Source: an uncultured Anaerolineae bacterium (lineage in GTDB: Bacteria; Chloroflexota; Anaerolineae; JACIWP01). From it: a stretch of 64,000 nt of DNA. Numbering within the stretch: the first letter of the stretch is position 1; every line of letters begins with the position of its first letter. The notes under the pieces were generated by a model. That model did not search any database and was not told where the DNA came from. It saw nothing but the letters and a program-made list of their open reading frames with translations. The translations under genes and the position numbers were made by a program. Location: assembly GCA_938049385.1 (NCBI GenBank), contig CALIBQ010000040.1, forward strand, positions 1 through 64,000, in the 5' to 3' direction. Below, piece after piece: positions 54,121 through 61,279 of this stretch.

Positions 54121-55473
54121 ATGAAGGGAACCCCCTATCGTCTGCGGTATATGCTGGTGCTGGCGGTGCTGAGCTTCACTGCCCCGCTGGCCTGGGCGGC
54201 CGCGCACTACACGCCGGCGCCAGCCCGGAGCTGGATGCCGGCCGGCGGGCCGCAGGCGCCTGCTCTACAGATGGTGATGATGCCGGGCGGGCAGGGTGAG
54301 GGCTGGCTGGTTGTCGGCTTCGGGGGCGAGGGGGTGTGGGGACTGCCGGCCGGCCGCTTTGAGGATGCGGAATGGATCTGGTTGGGAAAGGGACTGCCGC
54401 GTGCCGTGGCGGACGGTATCACAACGGCGGGGCTGGCCCGGCTGGGAGATGGCCGCCTGATGGTCATGTTGGCGGACGGCAGGATGTGGGTGCTCGAGAA
54501 TGGTTCCGAAAGCTGGCGGCCGGCAGCCTCGCCGGTCTATCCGCCGCATGCTGGCCTCCTGAGCGCCGGTGCGGACGGCGCGGCCTACTTCGCGCTTCAT
54601 GCCTTGCTGTACCGCAGTGACGATGCCGGCCAGCGCTGGAAAAAGCTGGCTCCGCCCCCGCAGAGCGCGGACGCGGCCTGTATGCTGGCGGATGTGCCGG
54701 CTCCCGGCATGCTGGCGATCGGCACCCGCGCCGGCGAGATATGTATTACTGCGGATGACGGCGCCTCTTGGCAGACCGTTGGCTCGCTGGGGCGGGGCGC
54801 GGTCTGCCGTGCCCTGGCCGGCGATGGTCAGGGCGGGCTGTATGCGGCCACCACCGCCGGCCTGTACCACTGGCGGTGGGCAAATGGGGGGTGGAGCGCG
54901 GACGCGCCGGCTTTTGCCGGCCAGGATGTTGCCGCCGTCTTGGTCGCCGGCACGCGTCCATCCGTGCAGTTCGCCGCCCTGCGGCTGGGGGGTGTTTGGA
55001 TGCGGCCGGCGGAGACAGCAGAGTGGATGCCGGTGGGAAGCGGGTTGATGTCCTTGGAACTGCACGCGCTGGTACTAGATGAGGAGACCGGTGCGCTCTA
55101 CGCCGGCACGCCGCGCGGGGTGTGGCGGACGCTGGTGGAACTGCCGCCGGCAGAGCCGGCCGGCCCAATATCCGAGCCAGCATCATCTCCTACACTTACC
55201 GCCAGCCCGACCCTCACCCGCACACCTACCCTGACAGTCACTCACACCCCTGCCCCCAGCCCGACGGCCACCATGGGGGTGTCGCGCCCGACCGCGGCGC
55301 GCTCGCCGACGGTTACGTTCACATCTACCTCTTTGCCCTCGCCGACGAGCACCCCCAGCGCGACGAGCACGCCGCGCCCGACCGCAACCAGCACACCTAC
55401 GGACACGCCGGCGCTCATCCCGACCGATACGCCGCCCCGGCCGGCACCGGCCACACCGACGCCGGCACGCTGA
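54121..55473 (+). CDS. Secreted beta-propeller (BNR/YCF48-like) protein with Pro/Thr tail
   Basis: The 450-residue protein has a signal peptide (residues 1-27, ending A-W-A). About 330 residues of beta-propeller repeats follow with S-D-D-A-G-Q-R-W and A-D-D-G-A-S-W-Q-T-V motifs, i.e. Asp-box (S-x-D-x-G-x-x-W) type blades. The ~95-residue tail is rich in Pro, Thr and Ser and ends P-A-T-P-T-P-A-R. Asp-box propellers bind ligands or act as sialidase-like folds, but no catalytic set is visible. ATG 54121 gives the signal peptide. Confidence 0.78.
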   Translation: MKGTPYRLRYMLVLAVLSFTAPLAWAAAHYTPAPARSWMPAGGPQAPALQMVMMPGGQGEGWLVVGFGGEGVWGLPAGRFEDAEWIWLGKGLPRAVADGITTAGLARLGDGRLMVMLADGRMWVLENGSESWRPAASPVYPPHAGLLSAGADGAAYFALHALLYRSDDAGQRWKKLAPPPQSADAACMLADVPAPGMLAIGTRAGEICITADDGASWQTVGSLGRGAVCRALAGDGQGGLYAATTAGLYHWRWANGGWSADAPAFAGQDVAAVLVAGTRPSVQFAALRLGGVWMRPAETAEWMPVGSGLMSLELHALVLDEETGALYAGTPRGVWRTLVELPPAEPAGPISEPASSPTLTASPTLTRTPTLTVTHTPAPSPTATMGVSRPTAARSPTVTFTSTSLPSPTSTPSATSTPRPTATSTPTDTPALIPTDTPPRPAPATPTPAR

Positions 55474-55495
55474 TGGGCGGAGAGAAGGCCTGGCC

Positions 55496-57793
55496 ATGGA
55501 ACGGAAAGGGGAAACCTTCGGTTATCGGGAGCCAGTAGAGCATACGGAGCTGTTCGCCCTGGAACTGCGCCTGGCGGCCGCCACCCGCATGATCATTGCC
55601 GCGCTGGGACTGGCTCTGCTGGTGCGGGGCGGTCCCCTGCGCGCTCCCGCTCTGGCGCTCCTGCTGGTGTACATTGTATTGGGAACTATGTTCAGCGCTC
55701 TGCCGGCGGCCGACTGGCTGATCCCCCAAGTGGGGCGCGGCATTATCCTGGCCGGCACCGTCCTGGACAGCGCGTACATCTCCTGGCTGGTCTTTCTGGA
55801 CGGCGGCGCATCCAGCCGGCTGTTCCTGCTGTACCTGCTCCCGCTGTGGAAAGGGGCGCTGCTCTATCCGTACATGCCCCAGGCGCTTATGCTGGCGGTG
55901 CTGTTCGCGCCGCTGTACATGGCGGCTGTCTTTGCCTCGGCCGGCAGTTTATATTTCATACGCCAAGCCGATTTCCTGATGACCTATGCCCTGCTCTTCG
56001 CCATGGCCGGCCTGAGCGCCTATGCCGGCCATACCTTTGGCGTGCGTCAACAGCGCATCCGCCGGCTGTATCACCTGTTGAGCACCAAGAACCTGGACCT
56101 GGAGCGCAAGACCGCAGTGCTACAGCACACCGCCACGGAGCTGAGCAACCGCGTGGTGGAACTGCGCTCTTTGCAGGAGGGCATCAAGGCCATCAGCTCA
56201 GCCCTGGCGCTGGAAGATGTACTGCGCCTGATCGTGGAGAACGCCTCGCAGGTGCTGGCCGGCAGTCCCTGCTATCTGGCCGCCGTGGAGCAGGAGGGGC
56301 AGACGCCGGCCCTGATGACGTGGACAGCGGCGCCCGGCGTTTCCCCCTCGCCAGCTCTGCAGTCCCTGCTGGAGCAGGCGGCGCTTTCCATCGTGCAGGC
56401 TGGTCAGCCTATTTCCCACCCGCACTTGGCACGGGACATGCATATCCTGGAGGATGCCGGCATCTCCGACCAAGCGCTGATTGGTGCGCCGCTGATAGTG
56501 GAGGGCCGGCCGCTGGGTGCGCTGATGGCCCTCTCGCCCCGCCCCTTCACCGAGGAACAGTTGGACCTGCTGGCCGCCTTTGCCGACCAGGCCGCCGTAG
56601 CGCTGAAAAATGCCCGCCTGTATCGCGATCTGGCGCAGGAAAAGCGGCGCTCCGAGGAAAAGAGCAGTGAGCTGGAGGCCATCGTGCGGGGCATCGGCGA
56701 CGGTGTCATCGTCACCGACGCCCAGCTCCGGCTGGTGCTCATCAACCCCAGCGCTATGCGCATCTTCGGGCTGACCAGCCCACCCATCATGGGCCAGCCC
56801 CTGCGCGCCTATGTGCGCAACGAGGCCCTGCTGGAACTGCTGGAGGAGACGCGGGAGGCGCCGGCCCATATGGCGGTGCGGGAAATTCCCCTGCCGGCCA
56901 CGCGCGATCGCCAGCCGGTCTATCAGGGCCTGGCCTCGGTGCTCCGCTCCGCCGATGGGGATATCAGCGGCATCGTCACGGTTCTGCGGGACATTACTGG
57001 CCAGAAAGAGCTGGAGCGCATGAAGTCCAACTTCCTGTCGGTGATCTCTCATGAGCTGAAAACACCGCTCCATTCCATCAAGGGTTTTGTGGATATCATT
57101 CTGATGGGCAAGACAGGCCCCATCAACGAGGTACAGCGCGATTTCCTGAGCACGGTGAAGGACCAGACCGCCCAGCTTCAGCGCCTGATCAACGATTTGC
57201 TGGAGTTCTCGCGGCTGGAGTCGGGGCAGATCAAGCTTCAGCCGGAGGTGATGGCCGTCTCCAGCCTGGTGGAAGAGGTCATGAAGAAACTGCGTCCGCT
57301 GGCGGAGCAGGGTGGGCTGACGCTGGTCAATGAACTGCCGGCGGATTTCCCCTCCCTCGAGGCCGACCCGGTGCGCATGGAACAGGTCTTCAGCAACCTG
57401 ATAGATAACGCCATCAAATTCACCCCCGCCGGCGGCACCATCACGGTCGCCGGCGAGGTCCTTGGCGAAAGTGTGCGCCTCTACTTTAAGGACACGGGTA
57501 TCGGCATCCCGCTGGAGGAGCGCGAGCGCATCTTCGACCGCTTCTACCAGATAGAAGGCGGCCCTACCCGGCCGTACCGCGGCACCGGCCTGGGCCTGAC
57601 CATCTGCAAGCACATTGTGGAGCGGCATCACGGCCGCATCTGGGTGGAGGGGGAGCCGGGGCAGGGCGCCATCTTTGTAGTGGAACTGCCCCTGCGCCTG
57701 CCCAAAGAGGAAGAGCTGTCGCTGGATTTCTCGGCCCTGCCCTCCGGTTCGGGACAGGAACGGCGGGACGACGCCGGCACCGGGCGGGGATAG
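55496..57793 (+). CDS. Membrane sensor histidine kinase (TM-GAF-PAS-HisKA-HATPase)
   Basis: The 765-residue kinase has 6-7 hydrophobic segments (about 25-180), a coiled coil (188-230), a GAF domain (231-380), a PAS domain (390-505), HisKA with H519 (V-I-S-H-E-L-K-T-P-L) and an HATPase domain with N-box, D-T-G-I-G-I and G-T-G-L-G-L-T-I. All kinase motifs are intact. It is the likely cognate kinase of the OmpR-type regulator at 47061, although three envelope genes separate them. The gene is 22 bp from the propeller gene and continues that transcription unit. Confidence 0.92.
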   Translation: MERKGETFGYREPVEHTELFALELRLAAATRMIIAALGLALLVRGGPLRAPALALLLVYIVLGTMFSALPAADWLIPQVGRGIILAGTVLDSAYISWLVFLDGGASSRLFLLYLLPLWKGALLYPYMPQALMLAVLFAPLYMAAVFASAGSLYFIRQADFLMTYALLFAMAGLSAYAGHTFGVRQQRIRRLYHLLSTKNLDLERKTAVLQHTATELSNRVVELRSLQEGIKAISSALALEDVLRLIVENASQVLAGSPCYLAAVEQEGQTPALMTWTAAPGVSPSPALQSLLEQAALSIVQAGQPISHPHLARDMHILEDAGISDQALIGAPLIVEGRPLGALMALSPRPFTEEQLDLLAAFADQAAVALKNARLYRDLAQEKRRSEEKSSELEAIVRGIGDGVIVTDAQLRLVLINPSAMRIFGLTSPPIMGQPLRAYVRNEALLELLEETREAPAHMAVREIPLPATRDRQPVYQGLASVLRSADGDISGIVTVLRDITGQKELERMKSNFLSVISHELKTPLHSIKGFVDIILMGKTGPINEVQRDFLSTVKDQTAQLQRLINDLLEFSRLESGQIKLQPEVMAVSSLVEEVMKKLRPLAEQGGLTLVNELPADFPSLEADPVRMEQVFSNLIDNAIKFTPAGGTITVAGEVLGESVRLYFKDTGIGIPLEERERIFDRFYQIEGGPTRPYRGTGLGLTICKHIVERHHGRIWVEGEPGQGAIFVVELPLRLPKEEELSLDFSALPSGSGQERRDDAGTGRG

Positions 57794-57811
57794 CCGACCG
57801 ACGTGCCCTGT

Positions 57812-57840
57812 TTGGCGCGCCGGCGGGAGTATGCTATAAT
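57812..57840 (+). promoter_or_regulatory. Promoter of the substrate-binding lipoprotein gene
   Basis: TTGGCG (57812-57817) and TATAAT (57835-57840) are spaced by 17 bp, about 48 bp before the ATG at 57888. Confidence 0.65.
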
Positions 57841-57887
57841 CGCATTACGTCAAGTCCAGATTGTCCATCCAGCGGCAGGGGAATCCT

Positions 57888-59165
57888 ATGCGCGGGCATG
57901 CACTGATTCGCGTCACAGCATTGATCCTCATCATCAGCCTGCTGGCCGGCTGTGCCGGCGCGCCGGCGGTTACCACCCCTACCCCCGCGCCGCCGGCCGC
58001 GCCCCAATCTGAGACGCTGACAGCGCCGCCGGCCGGTCCGGTCACCCTGACGCTGTGGCACCGCTGGCCGGAGCGCTTTGCCGCCTCGGTCCGTCAGCTC
58101 CTGGATGAGTTCGAGCAGGCGGCCGGCGTTCATGTGGAGATGACCTATCAAGCCAGCCTGCACGAGGCGCTGAGCGAGGCGCGAGCCGCCGGCCAGCTCC
58201 CCGATGTCATCGCCATGCCCGGCGATTACCTGTCGCTGGCCGTGGGAAACGGCTGGCTCCAGCCGGCGGAGCCTTTGTTCGACCCGACCATGCTGGACGA
58301 GACCTATCTCCCCACCGGCCTGGAAGCCCTGCGCTATCAGGGGCATCTATGGGGCCTGCCCCTCAACCTGCACACCCAGACCTTTATCTACAATATGGAC
58401 CTGATTTCCGAGGCAGAGCTGTCGGCGGCTACCGCGGAGCTAGTGCCGAAGGCACAGCAGTATCAGGCCGCACATCCGGGGGTCTGGTACCTGGTGTATC
58501 CCGCCCGCGATGATGTCTACTTCGCCGCGGCATGGTTCTACGGCGCCGGCGCCTGGTACGCTCGCGAGGATGGCACTGTGGGGCTGAACACACCGCAGGC
58601 CCTCTCGGCGGCGGAATTCATCGCCTCCCTGCGGGAAATTATGCCGGCGGATATTGACCTCACGAAGGCGGACGCGCTCTTCAAAGCCGGCCAGGCCGCC
58701 ATCACCATCCAAGGCATCTGGTACCTGGCGGAGCTGGACGCCGCCGGCATCCGCTACGGCTTGCAGATCATGCCCGTCGTCAGTAGCAGCGGCATGCCGG
58801 CGCGGCCCCTGGTGGCGGCGGATGGGCTGATGATCAGCTCGCAGTGTCAGCGGCCGGCGGAGGCGGCACGCCTTATCGCCTACCTGACCAATGCCGAGAG
58901 CGCCCTGCGCCTGGCCCGCAGTCACAGCACTGTGCCGGCCAACCGCCTGGCCGTCCAGCGCGCCGGCCAGGAAGGATTGTGGGTCGTGGCGCATTATGCC
59001 CATCAAGCGGAACTGGGACAGCCTCTGCCGGCCACCCCTTACTGGCCGGCGGTCCTGCCTGTCGTGCGCGATGCTCTGGAGGCTCTCTGGGTCGGCCAGC
59101 CGCCGGTGGAGGTGCTTCAGGCGGCGCAGACCGCGGCGGAAAAGCGCATCGCCGGCCTGCGCTAG
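57888..59165 (+). CDS. ABC-type sugar (family 1) substrate-binding lipoprotein, orphan
   Basis: The 425-residue protein has a lipoprotein signal ending L-A-G-C (C22), a Pro/Thr spacer and an extracellular solute-binding protein family 1 fold: L-T-L-W-H-R-W-P near residues 54-61, L-P-D-V-I-A-M-P-G near 104-112, and Y-G-A-G-A-W near 219. It would bind an oligosaccharide outside the cell. No permease or ATPase genes are adjacent. The stop overlaps the convergent gene's stop (CTAG at 59162-59165), so the 3' ends share a base pair set. Confidence 0.87.
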   Translation: MRGHALIRVTALILIISLLAGCAGAPAVTTPTPAPPAAPQSETLTAPPAGPVTLTLWHRWPERFAASVRQLLDEFEQAAGVHVEMTYQASLHEALSEARAAGQLPDVIAMPGDYLSLAVGNGWLQPAEPLFDPTMLDETYLPTGLEALRYQGHLWGLPLNLHTQTFIYNMDLISEAELSAATAELVPKAQQYQAAHPGVWYLVYPARDDVYFAAAWFYGAGAWYAREDGTVGLNTPQALSAAEFIASLREIMPADIDLTKADALFKAGQAAITIQGIWYLAELDAAGIRYGLQIMPVVSSSGMPARPLVAADGLMISSQCQRPAEAARLIAYLTNAESALRLARSHSTVPANRLAVQRAGQEGLWVVAHYAHQAELGQPLPATPYWPAVLPVVRDALEALWVGQPPVEVLQAAQTAAEKRIAGLR

Positions 59166-61066
59166 CTCTGGCGCGGCAGGCTCAGCCGGCATTTCCCCAA
59201 TTCTCCCGCATCCCCGGGCTGGTACAGCAGTACTTCCAAGCCGTCCACCTGCGCGCCGGCCGGCAGACCGATGATGTAATCATCCCGCACTACCTCGCCC
59301 GGGCGCCAGCGCGAGAAGGGATAGGCGTTCCAAGCCGGCGGGTGGTCCTGCGCCGCCAGCGTCCCGCCCAGCCAAAGATACGCGTCGGCCTGCAGGGGCC
59401 GCACAGAGACGGTCATGTCGGGAAGAGGCCGGCGCGCCCGCCAGTACAATGCTAGATGGAGGAAACCGGGGTCTGCCGGCAGGACGTCCAGCCCAATCAG
59501 CTCCAGTCCCGGCACAGGTGCACAGCCGGCGGGAATGTCAGGCGGCTGTGTCAGCTCCCAGCGGGGCTGACGCAGGGCCTCCACCAGATGAGCGCCGGCG
59601 GACCACCATGCGGCCGGCTGTCCGACCTCCTGCTGGAACAGCGCCACCGCCTGCACCGTCACGTACAGCGGGCGGGGGTCTCCGCCGGCTAGCCACTGCC
59701 GCGCCTGATGGGTATTGGCCGGCGTGATATCGGCGCGCTCCCCCCATACCACAGTCAGGTACTGCACGGCGGCCATTTCCTCCGTCGTGCCGTAGATGAG
59801 GGCGCCGTATGCCGGCGCGTCCTTCAGCAGGGCATGCGCCAGCGGTACGGCATCGTCATCCGGCCGTCGGCTCTGGTCCACATGGGGATAATTGGCGGCT
59901 GTCCGCAGGGCGATCAGCGCGATCATGCCGGCGGACAGCAACAACAGGGCCGATGTCCTCCGCGCGGCAGGGAGGCGGCGCAGGAGCGCGTCCAACAGGC
60001 CGGCAAATCCCAAGAGGACCAGCGGATACATCGGCATAATGACCTGGTACCAGTTGCCGAAGCGGTCAATATAGCTGAACAGCAGATAGATGACGAGGGT
60101 GGGGTATATTAGCAGGGCGCGCGGCTTTCCTAAGAGCATGACGCCGGCCAGGCCGGCCAGGCACACCCCCGGCGTCAGCTCGGCCAGCATCAACCAGGGA
60201 TAGTCCAGCGGCGCGCCGCCGAAGCTCCAGGTCAGCTCTGAGCGGCCCTGCTCAGTGCTGAGGAACTGCCAGAACCATCCCCCGCCGCGCCAAGCGATGC
60301 CGCTCCAATCGGGATGGGCGCGGCCGGCCCAGTACACGAAGAAGTAGCTGGTCAGCGGCAGTAGGGCCAGGACAGCGGCCTGGACCAGCAGACGCCGGCG
60401 GCGCAGTAGTCCGGGCTCCTGGATCAGGTAGAACAGCAGTAGCCCGGGGACGATGAAGAGCACGGAGACGAGGTTGCTGAGGGCAAAGCCGGCGTTCAAG
60501 GCGCTGTACCGCAGATAGCGGTCGGCGCGCGCCTTTTCCCAACGAAAGGCCCACAGGACAAAGAGCAGGGTCTGGAAGACAGCCGAGGCGTACTGTTCGG
60601 TGGTGACCGCGTAATACCAGAAGAAGTAGGTGACGGCATAGAAGCCGGCGGTCAGCCAAGCTAGGGGCCAGACGTGGGTGATCTCCAGCAGTACCAGGTA
60701 CAGCACAGCCAGGGCCATCAGCGCCCACAGGGTAGAGAATAGCGACAGCACCTGAGTGGGGTTGAAAAGGGGGAGGGCGGCCCGCCCGATGCGGAACCAC
60801 AGCCAGCCCAGCATGGAATAGACAGGATAGCCGGGGGCATTGGCCGGCCGGCCCAGCACCTGCGCATATTGGTGCGTGATGAGATCTCCGCCCAGCAGTT
60901 CCCCTACCCGCAGGCCGTCGTCCAGGGTGAGCAAGTACAGCGCGCTGGCCAGCAGGAGGAGCGAGACGCCGGCCAAACGCGCGGCGCGCCGCGAGGTAAG
61001 ACATATCGCTGGAATTGGGAAGGGCTTCGTCGCGGCTCCGATGTCTTTCATCTCCGCTGACAACAT
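59162..61066 (-). CDS. DUF2723-like polytopic membrane protein (protein O-glycosyltransferase type)
   Basis: The 634-residue protein has about 10-12 membrane helices in its first 400 residues. An early loop contains G-D-L-I-T-H-Q-Y and R-P-A-N-A-P-G-Y-P, typical of DUF2723/GT-C-like glycosyltransferases, and a soluble C-terminal beta domain follows. GT-C enzymes transfer sugars from polyprenyl donors. The start is uncertain: ATG at 61066 is used, with 61051 an alternative. A promoter at 61091-61119 sits just upstream. Its divergent neighbour is a YfhO-like protein of similar type. Confidence 0.8.
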   Translation of the reverse strand: MLSAEMKDIGAATKPFPIPAICLTSRRAARLAGVSLLLLASALYLLTLDDGLRVGELLGGDLITHQYAQVLGRPANAPGYPVYSMLGWLWFRIGRAALPLFNPTQVLSLFSTLWALMALAVLYLVLLEITHVWPLAWLTAGFYAVTYFFWYYAVTTEQYASAVFQTLLFVLWAFRWEKARADRYLRYSALNAGFALSNLVSVLFIVPGLLLFYLIQEPGLLRRRRLLVQAAVLALLPLTSYFFVYWAGRAHPDWSGIAWRGGGWFWQFLSTEQGRSELTWSFGGAPLDYPWLMLAELTPGVCLAGLAGVMLLGKPRALLIYPTLVIYLLFSYIDRFGNWYQVIMPMYPLVLLGFAGLLDALLRRLPAARRTSALLLLSAGMIALIALRTAANYPHVDQSRRPDDDAVPLAHALLKDAPAYGALIYGTTEEMAAVQYLTVVWGERADITPANTHQARQWLAGGDPRPLYVTVQAVALFQQEVGQPAAWWSAGAHLVEALRQPRWELTQPPDIPAGCAPVPGLELIGLDVLPADPGFLHLALYWRARRPLPDMTVSVRPLQADAYLWLGGTLAAQDHPPAWNAYPFSRWRPGEVVRDDYIIGLPAGAQVDGLEVLLYQPGDAGELGKCRLSLPRQS

Positions 61067-61090
61067 TCCACAAGCCGAATGCTGTCCTCC

Positions 61091-61119
61091 AATATACCGA
61101 CCACGCCCCTCGCTGGCAA
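61091..61119 (-). promoter_or_regulatory. Promoter of the DUF2723-like gene
   Basis: On the minus strand TTGCCA (61119-61114) and TATATT (61096-61091) are spaced by 17 bp. Confidence 0.55.
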
Positions 61120-61200
61120 ATTGCCGGCCAGCCGGTAGGGGCGACCCTCGTGCCTGCCCGGGGACAATCACAATTAGGGTTACCCCTACGTGGGCACATT

Positions 61201-61229
61201 TTGCCGGCCCCATGCTCCCATTGTATAAT
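61201..61229 (+). promoter_or_regulatory. Promoter of the YfhO-family gene
   Basis: TTGCCG (61201-61206) and TATAAT (61224-61229) are spaced by 17 bp, about 51 bp before the ATG at 61280. Confidence 0.65.
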
Positions 61230-61279
61230 TAGGGACTTGGTACGCGGACTCCATCCGGAAGGAGAGGGTTGGCCGGCCC

